NCBI RefSeq assembly: GCF_945862485.1
Contig: NZ_CAMAYF010000011.1
Span: 1 to 61,561 of the forward strand
DNA from: Sphingorhabdus sp. EL138
GTDB taxonomy: Bacteria; Pseudomonadota; Alphaproteobacteria; Sphingomonadales; Sphingomonadaceae
Length of the DNA stretch: 61,561 nt
Direction: 5' to 3'
Every line of letters begins with the position of its first letter. Position 1 is the first letter of the stretch. Under the pieces are notes generated by a model, which was not told the DNA's origin, did not search any database, and saw only the letters and a program-made list of their open reading frames with translations. The position numbers and the translations under genes are program-made. Below are positions 8,563 to 17,988 of the stretch, piece by piece.

Positions 8563-9834
8563 TTAGGCGGCGTCTTCCTTGCTAGCCTTGGCAGACTTGG
8601 CATACACCAAAACGGGGGTTTTGCGTCCTTCGACCACGTCCTTGTCGACCACAACCTCATCCACGCCATCATAGGTAGGAAGGTCGAACATCGTATCTAG
8701 CAAAATCGCCTCAAGTATGGACCGAAGCCCACGCGCCCCAGTTTTGCGTTCAATCGCCTTTTTAGCAACGGCTTCCAAGGCATCATCGGTGAAGCTGAGG
8801 CCGACTTCTTCCATTTCAAACAGCTTACGATACTGCTTCACAAGCGCGTTCTTTGGCTCCGATAGGATTTTCACCAAAGCCGCGATGTCGAGATCTTCCA
8901 GCGTGGCTGTTACCGGCAAGCGCCCTACGAATTCTGGAATAAGACCAAATTTCAACAAATCTTCAGGCTCAATCTGCTTGAGGATTTCGCCCGTGCGGCG
9001 CTCGTCAGGGTCGGCGACATGCGCGCCAAAGCCAATCGACTTGCCCTCAAGGCGGTTTGAAATAATCTTTTCAAGCCCAGCAAACGCACCGCCGCAGATG
9101 AACAGTATGTTCGTCGTATCCACCTGCAGAAACTCTTGCTGCGGATGCTTGCGACCGCCTTGTGGCGGAACGCTGGCGGTTGTGCCCTCCATGAGCTTAA
9201 GCAACGCCTGCTGCACGCCCTCCCCGCTGACATCGCGGGTGATGGAGGGATTTTCGGCTTTGCGGCTAATCTTGTCGATTTCGTCGATATAGACGATCCC
9301 GCGCTGCGCCTTTTCGACATTATAGTCCGAGGCTTGCAGCAGCTTGAGAATGATATTTTCGACATCTTCACCGACATAGCCGGCCTCAGTCAAAGTTGTC
9401 GCGTCCGCCATAGTGAACGGCACGTCAAATGTTTTGGCGAGTGTTTGCGCCAACAATGTCTTACCGCAACCCGTAGGGCCGACAAGTAGGATGTTGGACT
9501 TCGCAAGCTCCACATCCGCGCCCTTTGCGCCATGGTTGAGGCGTTTGTAATGGTTATGGACGGCAACTGACAATACGCGTTTTGCCTGCGGCTGACCAAT
9601 GACATAGTCGTCCAGTACTTCGCAGATTTCATACGGCGTTGGCACTTCGCCCTCTTTACGGCCGTTCAAGGCGCCCTTTGTTTCTTCGCGAATGATATCA
9701 TTGCAAAGTTCCACACATTCATCACAGATGAACACAGTGGGGCCGGCGATCAGCTTGCGTACTTCGTGCTGCGATTTTCCGCAGAAGGAGCAATAAAGAG
9801 TGCTTTTTGTATCTGAACCGCTCAACTTCGTCAT
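8563..9834 (-). CDS. clpX: ATP-dependent Clp protease ATP-binding subunit ClpX
   Basis: AAA+ unfoldase that feeds substrates to ClpP; 423 aa. The N-terminal zinc-binding domain is present ('CSFCGKSQ' and 'CDECVELC'), followed by Walker A 'GPTGCGKT', Walker B '[10 protein letters not shown]' and the 'RKTGARGLR' sensor 2 region. The ATG at 9834 has AGGA 8 nt upstream. It is the third gene of tig-clpP-clpX, on the same strand, with 134 nt separating it from clpP. Confidence 0.97.
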   Translation of the reverse strand: MTKLSGSDTKSTLYCSFCGKSQHEVRKLIAGPTVFICDECVELCNDIIREETKGALNGRKEGEVPTPYEICEVLDDYVIGQPQAKRVLSVAVHNHYKRLNHGAKGADVELAKSNILLVGPTGCGKTLLAQTLAKTFDVPFTMADATTLTEAGYVGEDVENIILKLLQASDYNVEKAQRGIVYIDEIDKISRKAENPSITRDVSGEGVQQALLKLMEGTTASVPPQGGRKHPQQEFLQVDTTNILFICGGAFAGLEKIISNRLEGKSIGFGAHVADPDERRTGEILKQIEPEDLLKFGLIPEFVGRLPVTATLEDLDIAALVKILSEPKNALVKQYRKLFEMEEVGLSFTDDALEAVAKKAIERKTGARGLRSILEAILLDTMFDLPTYDGVDEVVVDKDVVEGRKTPVLVYAKSAKASKEDAA

Positions 9835-9968
9835 AATATGTCCTGCTTGCACGCCAATTTCAAACGCACCTTATTAAATCGACATCCTAAAGATGCCTTC
9901 CGATTTGGCAATAGCCCAATAAGGACTAGGCCATCACGGCAAATCTACGTAAACTATCGACGATAATG

Positions 9969-10601
9969 TCAGCCTGCGTCAGCTTCTGCATTAGCCGGCC
10001 GCTTGTCGAATACCTCATCCACAAGGCCAAATGCCTTTGCTTCTTCTGCTTCCAGGAAGGTATCGCGATCCATCGCTTTTTCGATATCCTTCAATGGCTT
10101 GCCAGTATATTTGGCATAAAGATCGTTCATACGCTTACGAATACGCAGGATTTCATTTGCCTGAATCTGGATATCCGACGCCATGCCACGCGCGCCGCCG
10201 GAAGGCTGATGCACCATGATACGGGAATTGGTCAATGCAACGCGCATGCCCGGCTCGCCCGCCGCCAGCAGGAAACTGCCCATAGAAGCCGCCTGACCGA
10301 TGCATACGGTACCGACTTTCGGACGGATATATTGCATCGTGTCATGGATCGCCATGCCGGCGGTCACAACGCCACCCGGCGAGTTGATATACATCCAAAT
10401 GTCTTTCTTCGGATTGTCCGATTCGAGGAACAAGAGCTGCGCGGTGATGACGGAGGCCATATTGTCCTCCACTTCGCCCGTCACAAAAATGATCCGTTCG
10501 CGCAAAAGCCGCGAAAAAATGTCCCAGCTGCGCTCCCCACGGTTCGATTGCTCGATAACGACGGGGACCAATGCTTGGACGGGATCAAAAGGAACGTGCA
10601 T
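9969..10601 (-). CDS. clpP: ATP-dependent Clp protease proteolytic subunit
   Basis: Serine peptidase forming the ClpXP/ClpAP degradation chamber; 210 aa. The catalytic serine lies in '[11 protein letters not shown]' and the histidine in 'IMVHQPSGG', with the aspartate in the following helical region; 'YINSPGGVV' is the substrate-groove segment. The protein starts at the ATG with the usual short propeptide-like N-terminus ('[13 protein letters not shown]'). A sigma-32-like promoter lies about 33 nt upstream of the ATG. Confidence 0.97.
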   Translation of the reverse strand: MHVPFDPVQALVPVVIEQSNRGERSWDIFSRLLRERIIFVTGEVEDNMASVITAQLLFLESDNPKKDIWMYINSPGGVVTAGMAIHDTMQYIRPKVGTVCIGQAASMGSFLLAAGEPGMRVALTNSRIMVHQPSGGARGMASDIQIQANEILRIRKRMNDLYAKYTGKPLKDIEKAMDRDTFLEAEEAKAFGLVDEVFDKRPANAEADAG

Positions 10602-10640
10602 GAAATACCTCTAAGATGTTATGTGTATGCGTCACCGCCT

Positions 10641-10669
10641 ACATCGGCGTGGGCAAGCAAAGTTTCAAG
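10641..10669 (-). promoter_or_regulatory. Candidate sigma-32 promoter of clpP
   Basis: On the minus strand CTTGAAA (10669-10663) is separated by 14 nt from GCCGATGT (10648-10641). The sigma-32 consensus is CTTGAAA, 13-15 nt, CCCCATNT: the -35 matches fully and the -10 matches five of eight positions, counting the free one. Predicted start about 10634, giving a ~33-nt leader before the clpP ATG. Confidence 0.55.
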
Positions 10670-10840
10670 CAGGAAAACGGTTAAGGTTGGGGATGAATTG
10701 GAGCGCTTGGTAGTACCCTAGAGTTCTTTATTCACAAATTAGATTAATTTGCCGTCATTTAATGCTTTAATCGATATTAACGCATGTATCGCCTATAGGC
10801 TCAACATCAGTCAACTTTTGCCATGTGCCTTCGTAGATAC

Positions 10841-10875
10841 AAAAAGGGGGGGACGCATCGCATCCCCCCCTTTTT
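10841..10875. terminator. Strong intrinsic terminator after trigger factor
   Basis: Perfect 13-bp stem (AAAAAGGGGGGGA paired with its complement) around a 9-nt loop, 22 nt past the tig stop codon. The A/T part of the stem supplies the U-tract in either direction. It separates tig from clpP, so clpP needs its own promoter. Confidence 0.9.
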
Positions 10876-10897
10876 GCTTTATCGCATATCGCAGCGA

Positions 10898-12397
10898 TTA
10901 TTTCTTAGGGGCAGCCTTTTTGGCGGGTGCCTTCTTGGCTGGCGCAGATTCAGCGTCTTTTTTAGGGGCAGCCTTCTTTGCAGCAGGCTTAGCGTCCTTG
11001 GCAGGAGCCTCGTCCTTTGCGGCGGCCTTTTTCGCAGGGGCCTTTTTCTTGGCGGCAGGCTTTGCGTCTGGTTCAGCTTCAATCGCTGCCTCCAGAACGT
11101 CCTTGGTTACAGCCTTGTCCGTTACGGTCGCCTTGTCGAAAAGGAAGTCGACAACCTTGTCTTCAAACATTGGCGCACGCAATTGCGCGGCTGCCATCGG
11201 GTTTTCCTGCAGATATTGGACGAAACGCTGACGGTCTTCGGGGCGATATTGCTGCGCAGCTTGTTGCACGAGCATGTTCATTTCCTGCGCACTCACTTCA
11301 ACGCCATTGGCTTGGCCGATTTCCGAGAGGAGTAAGCCCAAACGCACACGGCGGACGGCGATATCGCGATACTCTTCGCGCTCTGCTTCCATTTCCTTTT
11401 TCGCAGCTTCGGCATCTGCTTCGCGCGCAGCTTCCTGCTCCAATTGGGCCCAAATCTGTTCGAACTCGGCTTCGACCATGGAAGGCGGCACGTCGAAATC
11501 ATGACCGGCGGCCAACTGATCCAGCAACTGACGCTTCATATATGTGCGCGTCAGGCCGTTATGCTCTTGCTCAACTTGAACCTTCATCAACTCACGGAGC
11601 TTGTCGATGCCGTCCAGGCCGAACATTTTGGCAAGATTGTCATCCGCCTTAGCTTCAACGGGCTTGCGCACTTCGTTGACGACGATGTCAAAAGTTGCCG
11701 CCTTACCCTTTAGGTTTTCGGCATTATAATCGTCAGGGAAGGTTACATTCAGAACCTTTGCGTCATTGGCTTTCACGCCAACCAACTGGTCTTCGAAACC
11801 GGGTATCAACTGGCCTGAGCCAAGTTCAACGGCCATGCCCTCGCCCTTACCGCCTTCGAAAGGCACGCCGTCAACCTTGCCTTCAAAATCGATAACAACG
11901 CTGTCGCCCATTTTGGCAGCATATTTCTTGTCGGCCGCTTCAAAGCTCTTTTGCCCTTGGGCAAGCTTCAGGATCGATTCGTCAACTTGCGCGTCGCTCA
12001 CTTCGACGGTCAGGCGCTCAAGCGTGATGCCGTCGATCGATGGCGCGGCAATCGCGGGAAGCACTTCGAGATGGAAATCAACAACCGCATCTTTGCCCGG
12101 CGCGTAATCATCGCCCAAATGGACATGTGGCTGTGTCGCTGGACGCAATTTATTGTCCGAAATTGCTTTTTGTACGCCTTCTTGAATCGAGCTGTTCAGC
12201 GCGTCTTGAAGGAGTGAATCCTTATGCATTTTCTTAACGAGATTGGCGGGAACCTTGCCGGGACGGAAACCGGGCATACGCACTTGAGGTGCAATTTTCT
12301 TCACCTCGGCATCGATGCGGGATTCAACGTCCTTTGCGGTAATCGTCATGCGATAAGCGCGCTTCAGGCCTTCATTCTGTGTCTCGACGGTCTGCAT
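10898..12397 (-). CDS. tig: Trigger factor with Lys/Ala/Pro-rich C-terminal tail
   Basis: Ribosome-associated chaperone and peptidyl-prolyl isomerase, 499 aa. The N-terminal domain carries the ribosome-docking signature region 'MPGFRPGKVPANL' (about 40-52). A PPIase domain ('GDSVVIDFEGKVDGVPFEGG') and the helical C-terminal chaperone domain follow to about residue 430. The remaining ~65 residues are low-complexity repeats of the 'APAKKA' type, absent from E. coli trigger factor and resembling histone H1-like tails. First gene of tig-clpP-clpX; its own terminator follows. Confidence 0.96.
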   Translation of the reverse strand: MQTVETQNEGLKRAYRMTITAKDVESRIDAEVKKIAPQVRMPGFRPGKVPANLVKKMHKDSLLQDALNSSIQEGVQKAISDNKLRPATQPHVHLGDDYAPGKDAVVDFHLEVLPAIAAPSIDGITLERLTVEVSDAQVDESILKLAQGQKSFEAADKKYAAKMGDSVVIDFEGKVDGVPFEGGKGEGMAVELGSGQLIPGFEDQLVGVKANDAKVLNVTFPDDYNAENLKGKAATFDIVVNEVRKPVEAKADDNLAKMFGLDGIDKLRELMKVQVEQEHNGLTRTYMKRQLLDQLAAGHDFDVPPSMVEAEFEQIWAQLEQEAAREADAEAAKKEMEAEREEYRDIAVRRVRLGLLLSEIGQANGVEVSAQEMNMLVQQAAQQYRPEDRQRFVQYLQENPMAAAQLRAPMFEDKVVDFLFDKATVTDKAVTKDVLEAAIEAEPDAKPAAKKKAPAKKAAAKDEAPAKDAKPAAKKAAPKKDAESAPAKKAPAKKAAPKK

Positions 12398-12490
12398 GTT
12401 TTCTTCTCTATCTACGACAAGCCCGCTGGCTTGCCAAAAACTGTTAAATGGCTTTCGGGTTTAACGACAGCCGGGGAATTCCCCTTTTCG

Positions 12491-12575
12491 TGGTGCGGGC
12501 GAAGGGACTCGAACCCCCACACCTTGCGATGCCAGAACCTAAATCTGGTGCGTCTACCAATTCCGCCACGCCCGC
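12491..12575 (-). tRNA. tRNA-Leu (anticodon TAG)
   Basis: Read on the minus strand: acceptor GCGGGCG pairs with CGCCCGC, anticodon stem CCAGA/TCTGG encloses loop TTTAGGT (anticodon TAG), there is a long class II variable arm, T-loop GGTTCGAGTCC, and an encoded CCA end at 12491-12493. 85 nt including CCA. Confidence 0.97.
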
Positions 12576-12640
12576 TTACGAAAAGCTACCGTTTAACAAA
12601 CGACGGGAGCCTCTAACGGGAAAGCCGCTGCGGGGCAAGG

Positions 12641-12668
12641 GGAGAAGCGGCGAAACCGCCGCAACTCC
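12641..12668 (-). terminator. Stem-loop downstream of gatB
   Basis: GGAG-AA-GCGGCG, loop AAAC, CGCCGC-AA-CTCC: a symmetric GC-rich hairpin with one internal bulge pair, 12 nt past the gatB stop. It lacks a U-tract, so it may be a Rho-dependent end or an RNA 3' stabiliser rather than an intrinsic terminator. Confidence 0.4.
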
Positions 12669-12679
12669 GCACTAACAGG

Positions 12680-14146
12680 TTAGCCCAAGGCCTTTTTCAG
12701 CAAATCGTTGATGATTTGCGGATTGGCCTTGCCCTGCATGGCCTTCATGGTTTGGCCCACAAAGAAGCCGAACAATTTGTCCTTACCGGATCGATATTCG
12801 GCAACCTTGTCCTCGTTCGCGGCCATGATCTTGGCGATTTCCGACTCAATCGCGCCCGTGTCGTTGGTTTGCTTCAGGCCCTTTTCTTCAACGATGGCCG
12901 ACGCAGCCTGCCCCGTTTCGAGCATGATTTCAAAAACTTGCTTCGCGATGCTGCCGCTGATCGTGCCATCGGCAACGAGGCCGAGTAATTCGGCGGCTTG
13001 CTTGGGATTGACTGGGCTTTCGTCCAAAGTCTTGCCCATCTTGTTCAGCGCGCCGAACAATTCGGACATCAGCCAGTTGGACCCTTGCTTGGCATCCACG
13101 CCTTGCGCCAGCAAATCTTCAAACCAGAATGCCGTTTCAGCCTCTGCCGTCAGAACGGCCGCATTATAGGCCGTCAGGCCCATCGCCTCATACCGTGCAC
13201 GCTTGGCGTCGGGAAGCTCTGGCAAGGACGCACGACACTCCTCAAGAAACGCGTCGTCGAGTTCCACCGGCAACAAATCAGGGTCGGGGAAATAGCGATA
13301 GTCATGCGCGTCTTCTTTCGACCGCATCGACCGCGTTTCCATTTTATTGGGGTCAAATAGGCGTGTTTCCTGCACCACTGCGCCGCCGTTTTCGATCAGG
13401 TCCACCTGACGCTGCGCCTCATACTCAATCGCTTGCATCATGAAGCGTATCGAGTTGACATTCTTCGTTTCGGTGCGCGTGCCCAATTCGCCGCCGGGCT
13501 TACGTACCGAGACGTTCACGTCAGCACGCATGGAGCCTTGCTCCATATTGCCATCGCACGAGCCAACATAGCGCAGGATGGAACGCAGTTTCTTGAGATA
13601 CGCCCCTGCCTCTTGCGGGCTGCTGATATCAGGGCGCGAGACGATTTCCATCAAGGCCACGCCCGAACGGTTAAGGTCAACGAACGACATCGTTGGATGC
13701 TGGTCATGCATCAACTTGCCTGCGTCCTGCTCAACATGGATGCGTTCAATGCCGATCTTCTTGGTCGGGCTGTCCGGGTCTTTTTCGTTGAGCGTAACCT
13801 CAATTTCGCCCTCACCCACTATTGGGTGATAGAGCTGCGAAATTTGGTAGCCCTGCGGCAAATCAGCGTAAAAGTAGTTTTTGCGGTCGAAACGTGACCA
13901 GCGGTTGATCTGCGCATTGATCGCCATGCCCGTGCGGACGGCCTGACGCAGACATTCGCGATTGGGCACGGGCAACATGCCCGGCATGGCCGCGTCGACT
14001 AGGCTGACATGGCTGTTCGGCTCAGCGCCAAAGCCGGTCGAGGAGCCCGAAAACAGCTTGGACTCGCTGGTGATCTGCGCATGAACTTCAAGGCCAATTA
14101 CGACCTCCCATGCGCCGGTGTTTCCCTGGATGCGGTATTCACTCAT
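12680..14146 (-). CDS. gatB: Asp-tRNA(Asn)/Glu-tRNA(Gln) amidotransferase subunit B
   Basis: Kinase/amidotransferase subunit of the GatCAB complex that converts misacylated Glu-tRNA(Gln) or Asp-tRNA(Asn). 488 aa from the ATG at 14146, which begins 2 nt after the gatA stop codon. The GatB cradle domain opens with '[13 protein letters not shown]' and contains '[15 protein letters not shown]'; the C-terminal YqeY-like tail ('[22 protein letters not shown]') recognises the tRNA elbow. The 41-residue upstream extension of the frame lies inside gatA and is not used. Confidence 0.97.
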   Translation of the reverse strand: MSEYRIQGNTGAWEVVIGLEVHAQITSESKLFSGSSTGFGAEPNSHVSLVDAAMPGMLPVPNRECLRQAVRTGMAINAQINRWSRFDRKNYFYADLPQGYQISQLYHPIVGEGEIEVTLNEKDPDSPTKKIGIERIHVEQDAGKLMHDQHPTMSFVDLNRSGVALMEIVSRPDISSPQEAGAYLKKLRSILRYVGSCDGNMEQGSMRADVNVSVRKPGGELGTRTETKNVNSIRFMMQAIEYEAQRQVDLIENGGAVVQETRLFDPNKMETRSMRSKEDAHDYRYFPDPDLLPVELDDAFLEECRASLPELPDAKRARYEAMGLTAYNAAVLTAEAETAFWFEDLLAQGVDAKQGSNWLMSELFGALNKMGKTLDESPVNPKQAAELLGLVADGTISGSIAKQVFEIMLETGQAASAIVEEKGLKQTNDTGAIESEIAKIMAANEDKVAEYRSGKDKLFGFFVGQTMKAMQGKANPQIINDLLKKALG

Positions 14147-14147
14147 C

Positions 14148-15632
14148 TTACCACCACTCTCCGGCTTCCGCCGTAAATCCTGAACGCTGTTCAATCGCAA
14201 GCCCCGCATTGAGTACCGCCTGTTCATCCAGCGCTTTGCCGATAATTTGCAGGCCCAATGGCAAGCCATCCTTGCTGAGGCCGCCGGGAACGGACATGGC
14301 AGGTAGACCAGCCAAGGAAGCTGGCACAGCGAATACGTCGTTCAAATACATCGACAATGGGTCGGCATTCTTTTCACCCAAGCCGAACGCAGCGCTCGGT
14401 GCGGTTGGCGCGAGGATGAGGTCGCAGCTTGCCCATGCATTTTCGAAATCGCGTGCAATCAAGGCGCGAACCTTCTGCGCTTGCGTGTAATATGCGTCGT
14501 AGAAACCGGCGCTCAACACATAAGTGCCGATCATGATACGGCGGCGGACTTCTTCGCCAAAGCCAGCGGCGCGGGTCGCGGCATACATGTCTTGCAGGCC
14601 TGCGCCTTCTGGCAAGTCGCGCAGACCGAAGCGCACGCCGTCATAGCGCGCAAGGTTCGATGACGCCTCGGCAGGCGCGATGATATAATAAGCAGGCAAC
14701 GCATATTGGGTATGCGGCAGGCTGATATCCACGATTTCCGCGCCTGCATCCTTCAACCAGGCGATGCCATTGTCCCACATTTTGGCGATATCTTCGTCAA
14801 TACCATCGAGACGATATTCCTTGGGTATACCAATGCGCTTGCCCTTCAGGTCTCTGTTCAGGCCAGCTTCCCACGTGGGCACAGGTAAATCGAGCGAAGT
14901 CGAATCCTTAGGATCGAAACCTGCCATAGCTTCTAACATGATCGCACAATCGCGCACGTCGCGCGCCATCGGGCCAGCTTGGTCCAACGAACTTGCAAAG
15001 GCCACGACGCCCCAGCGTGAGCAACGGCCATAAGTTGGCTTAATGCCACTAATACCAACAAAAGCGGCAGGCTGGCGAATCGATCCGCCCGTGTCAGTTC
15101 CGGTAGCCGCAGGGCAAAGCCGTGCCGCTATCGCGGACGACGAACCGCCAGACGATCCACCGGGCGCCAGTGCGGCGTTGCTGCCGTCATTGCGGCGCCA
15201 TGGCGAAATGACGTTGCCAAAATAGCTCGTCTCGTTCGACGAACCCATGGCAAACTGGTCCATGTTCAGCTTGCCGAGCATCCCTGCCCCAGCCTTCCAA
15301 AGTTTCGCAGAGACGGTCGATTCATAGGTCGGCACAAAACCTTCCAATATGTGGCTTGCGGCGGTTGTTTGCACGCCTTGGGTGCAGAACAAATCCTTCA
15401 TGCCAATGGGAACGCCCGCCATTTTGCCCAGCGGCTTGCCCGCGGCACGGTCGGCATCGACGGCTTGCGCGGCCTCTATCGCCTTTTCGGGGGTTTCCAC
15501 GATGAAGGCGTTGAGCGCCTTTGCCTTGGCGACATTAGAGTTGAAGGCGGTCGCAACTTCAACGGCGGTAAATGCGCCGGAGGCCACGCCATCACGGATC
15601 GCGGCGACGCCCAATTTGGTTAGTTCGGTCAT
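14148..15632 (-). CDS. gatA: Asp-tRNA(Asn)/Glu-tRNA(Gln) amidotransferase subunit A
   Basis: Amidase subunit of GatCAB: hydrolyses glutamine and channels ammonia to GatB. 494 aa, amidase signature family. The catalytic Ser-cisSer-Lys triad is recognisable: Lys in '[10 protein letters not shown]' (about residue 77), the glycine/serine-rich loop '[14 protein letters not shown]' and '[12 protein letters not shown]' with the acyl-enzyme serine. Upstream, between gatC and gatA, lies a 29-bp inverted repeat, an unusual insertion in an otherwise compact operon. Confidence 0.97.
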   Translation of the reverse strand: MTELTKLGVAAIRDGVASGAFTAVEVATAFNSNVAKAKALNAFIVETPEKAIEAAQAVDADRAAGKPLGKMAGVPIGMKDLFCTQGVQTTAASHILEGFVPTYESTVSAKLWKAGAGMLGKLNMDQFAMGSSNETSYFGNVISPWRRNDGSNAALAPGGSSGGSSSAIAARLCPAATGTDTGGSIRQPAAFVGISGIKPTYGRCSRWGVVAFASSLDQAGPMARDVRDCAIMLEAMAGFDPKDSTSLDLPVPTWEAGLNRDLKGKRIGIPKEYRLDGIDEDIAKMWDNGIAWLKDAGAEIVDISLPHTQYALPAYYIIAPAEASSNLARYDGVRFGLRDLPEGAGLQDMYAATRAAGFGEEVRRRIMIGTYVLSAGFYDAYYTQAQKVRALIARDFENAWASCDLILAPTAPSAAFGLGEKNADPLSMYLNDVFAVPASLAGLPAMSVPGGLSKDGLPLGLQIIGKALDEQAVLNAGLAIEQRSGFTAEAGEWW

Positions 15633-15642
15633 ACCAGTACTC

Positions 15643-15731
15643 CGTCACCCTGAACTTGTTTCAGGGTCCATTTATCCGTTCTGGCTCCAGTTGTGCTGCA
15701 CGATGGACCCTGAAACAAGTTCAGGGTGACG
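15643..15731. repeat. REP-like inverted repeat, copy 1 (between gatC and gatA)
   Basis: Two perfect 29-nt arms (15643-15671 and 15703-15731) around a 31-nt spacer. The arm begins CGTCACCCTGAACTTGTT. A second copy with the same arm length and the same 31-nt spacer is at 17799-17887. It encodes only the spurious 'HPELVSGS'-type peptide often mis-annotated from this repeat. As RNA it would form a very stable hairpin between gatC and gatA. Confidence 0.9.
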
Positions 15732-15756
15732 GCGGCAGAGAGCATTGCCGCGCCAA

Positions 15757-16044
15757 TCACTCAATCACCTTCGGCACGCCAAAGAAGCTGCCTTCCTTGG
15801 CGGGCGCATTGGCGAGCACTTTGTCGCGCACGTCGCCATCCGTCACAACATCATCGCGCAGGCGCAGCTTATTGGCGATGACAGCTGTCATCGGCTCAAC
15901 GCCAGTGACGTCGACCTCTCCCAATTGCTCCACCCAGGCCAAAATGCCATTGAGCTCGCCGACCATTTTGTCAGCCTCAGCATCGCTAATCGCGATACGC
16001 GAAAGCCGTGCGATTTTATTCACGGTATCTTTATCTACAGACAT
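15757..16044 (-). CDS. gatC: Asp-tRNA(Asn)/Glu-tRNA(Gln) amidotransferase subunit C
   Basis: Small 95-aa subunit that wraps the GatA-GatB interface. The family pattern is clear: '[19 protein letters not shown]' near the N-terminus, 'WVEQLGEVD' and 'GVEPMT' in the middle, and a C-terminal 'RDKVLANAP' followed by 'FFGVPKVIE'. Start at the ATG at 16044; the open frame to 16191 has no family similarity. First gene of the gatC-gatA-gatB unit; divergent from the DUF3089 gene across a ~140-nt promoter region. Confidence 0.95.
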   Translation of the reverse strand: MSVDKDTVNKIARLSRIAISDAEADKMVGELNGILAWVEQLGEVDVTGVEPMTAVIANKLRLRDDVVTDGDVRDKVLANAPAKEGSFFGVPKVIE

Positions 16045-16184
16045 AAGCCCGCCGCTAGCATTGCGCCTGCATTGCTTCAACGGAAAAGCTTGGGTTAAAG
16101 ACCTAATCTTTAAGCCCCCGTTCAATTTTCCGATGCTATTTCCATCTAATCGGGTAAATCGCATCAAAATCTTGGGACATACAC

Positions 16185-17294
16185 TTGGCACGTAAATTTC
16201 TTTATATCGTCGCAGCGCTCATCGTTCTTGTCATTGCAGGTGGCTTTGTCATTCGCATTTATGAAAGCGAGCTGACCGAGCTTGCCTTTGTCCCCACAGC
16301 CAAATTTGAACCGCAACCTGCCTTTGCACCCAGCAAATATGCGGGCAATGACATGTGGTTTGCGCGTCCCGGCAAAGCAGACAATCCAGCCGACTGGTTA
16401 CCGACCGGTGCCGCAAAGCCCGAAATGCGGGGCTCCGCCGCAATATTCTTCGTGCATCCTACATCCTATATCGGCCGGGATTATTGGAATGCGCCCCTAA
16501 ATGATACAGAATCGCAGGACCGTGCCCGCATGTTCCTACGTGGCCTTGCCTCGCCCTTGGCCAGTGCAGGTGAAATGTGGGCACCCCGTTATCGTCAGGC
16601 GGCGATTGGCGCGTTTCTGACCAGCAAGCCGGAGGGTCAACAAGCGTTGGATGCCGCCTATCAAGACGTTCTGTTGGCCTTTGATGAATTTGCGGCAAAG
16701 GTGCAAAAGGACCGCCCGATCATTTTGGCGGGGCATAGCCAAGGTGCGCTGCACCTCACACATTTGCTCAAGGACCGCGTAGCGGGCAAACCCATCGCCC
16801 AACGCATTGTCGCTGTCTATGCCGTGGGTTGGCCGATTTCAGTGACAGCTGACATGCCGCAAATGGGCTTCCCCGCATGCGCCGGGCCCGACGACACAGG
16901 CTGCATCATGGCCTGGCAAAGTTTTGCCGAACCGGCCGAATATGACCGGATCGTCAAAGTCTACAACGTCACAACCGGCTTTAACGGCACGCCGCGCAAG
17001 GACACGGCAATGCTATGCACAAACCCGCTCAATGGCGGCGCGAAGCCTGCAGCGTTGATGGAAGCCAATTTGGGCACGTTAAAGCCCGATGATAAATTGG
17101 AAACCGGCGAATTGATTGTGGGTGCCGTGCCTGCCCGATGCGACACCAAAGGTTTTCTACTGATTGGCGATCCGCCGGAAATTGGCTCTTATGTCCTACC
17201 CGGCAACAATTACCATGTGTATGATTTTCCCTTATTCTGGGCCAATGTGCGCGCGGATGCGACATGGCGCTTAAAGAAATATCTACAGAAATGA
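16185..17294 (+). CDS. DUF3089 family alpha/beta-hydrolase-like membrane-anchored protein
   Basis: 369 aa with an N-terminal hydrophobic segment (about residues 5-24) that could be a signal anchor. The hydrolase core shows '[12 protein letters not shown]' and the nucleophile elbow '[11 protein letters not shown]' (G-x-S-x-G); DUF3089 proteins are annotated as lysophospholipase-like but poorly characterised. No ATG precedes the hydrophobic segment, so the TTG at 16185 is the likely start, with GGGA about 8 nt upstream. The stop overlaps the ruvX start in an ATGA, implying translational coupling. Confidence 0.8.
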   Translation: MARKFLYIVAALIVLVIAGGFVIRIYESELTELAFVPTAKFEPQPAFAPSKYAGNDMWFARPGKADNPADWLPTGAAKPEMRGSAAIFFVHPTSYIGRDYWNAPLNDTESQDRARMFLRGLASPLASAGEMWAPRYRQAAIGAFLTSKPEGQQALDAAYQDVLLAFDEFAAKVQKDRPIILAGHSQGALHLTHLLKDRVAGKPIAQRIVAVYAVGWPISVTADMPQMGFPACAGPDDTGCIMAWQSFAEPAEYDRIVKVYNVTTGFNGTPRKDTAMLCTNPLNGGAKPAALMEANLGTLKPDDKLETGELIVGAVPARCDTKGFLLIGDPPEIGSYVLPGNNYHVYDFPLFWANVRADATWRLKKYLQK

Positions 17295-17752
17295 TTTTTG
17301 AATCGGTTGCCAGCTTCCGCGATCAGCTGCCTGACGGCGGTGTTTTAATCGGGCTTGATGTCGGTAGCAAAACTATCGGCACGGCCTTTTGTGATGCTGG
17401 CTGGACCTTCGCCTCACCCGCCGAGCTCATTAAGCGCGCCAAGTTTACGAAGGATAAATTCGAATTAAAGGCCGCGATTGCGACACGGCCAACGCGCGGC
17501 ATTGTCATTGGCTTGCCGCTCAACATGGACGGGAGTGAAAGCCCGCGCAGCCAGTCCAGCCGTGCCTTTGCAAAAAATATCGCCGATCTGGGCCTTCCGA
17601 TTTTGCTGCGCGACGAACGCTGGTCTACCCAAGCCGTCGAACGCGACATGATCGCCGCCGACATGAGCCGCGCCAAACGCGCGGAGAAAATCGACAGCGG
17701 CGCGGCGGCGTTTATTCTGCAAGGCGCGATTGACGCTTTGACGATTGGGTGA
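17291..17752 (+). CDS. ruvX: YqgF/RuvX family RNase H-like nuclease (pre-16S rRNA processing)
   Basis: 153 aa. The RNase H-fold motif '[13 protein letters not shown]' contains the first catalytic Asp, '[16 protein letters not shown]' is the conserved second strand, 'RDERWST' carries the Glu and '[15 protein letters not shown]' the last Asp. E. coli YqgF matures the 5' end of 16S rRNA; earlier names call it a putative Holliday junction resolvase. The ATG at 17291 overlaps the previous stop (ATGA); a longer start at 17264 would overlap by 31 nt. Confidence 0.92.
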   Translation: MIFESVASFRDQLPDGGVLIGLDVGSKTIGTAFCDAGWTFASPAELIKRAKFTKDKFELKAAIATRPTRGIVIGLPLNMDGSESPRSQSSRAFAKNIADLGLPILLRDERWSTQAVERDMIAADMSRAKRAEKIDSGAAAFILQGAIDALTIG

Positions 17753-17798
17753 TGCGTACACGAAATGACGCCCTGCACCCGTACCCTAGAAGCAATCC

Positions 17799-17887
17799 CG
17801 TCACCCTGAACTTGTTTCAAGGTCCATTTAGCCTTTCTAGCTCTGGGCGTGCGGCGCGATAGACCCTGAAACAAGTTCAGGGTGACG
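17799..17887. repeat. REP-like inverted repeat, copy 2 (between ruvX and pyrB)
   Basis: 29-nt arms at 17799-17827 and 17859-17887 around a 31-nt spacer. The arms differ at two positions, both compatible with G-U pairing in one RNA strand. Arm sequence and spacer length match copy 1 at 15643-15731, and the two spacers are partly conserved, so the whole 89-nt unit is the repeat rather than just the arms. Confidence 0.9.
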
Positions 17888-17988
17888 AATTGTATGTATG
17901 GCGAACGGCAACGAGGCTGGCCATGCCGAACCTCCAGCTGACAAATCATTTGAGTCTCACCCAAATTCCCATTAAGGGCATCGCTTTA

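Noticed and set aside
12491-12575. tRNA genes (Leu, Asp, Ser) as integration sites for islands
   Set aside because: No integrase, direct repeat of a tRNA 3' end, or compositional change was seen beside any of the three.
15643-15731. Peptides of the 'HPELVSGS' type encoded across the repeats
   Set aside because: They are translations of the inverted repeat itself, recur in both copies, and have no start signals.
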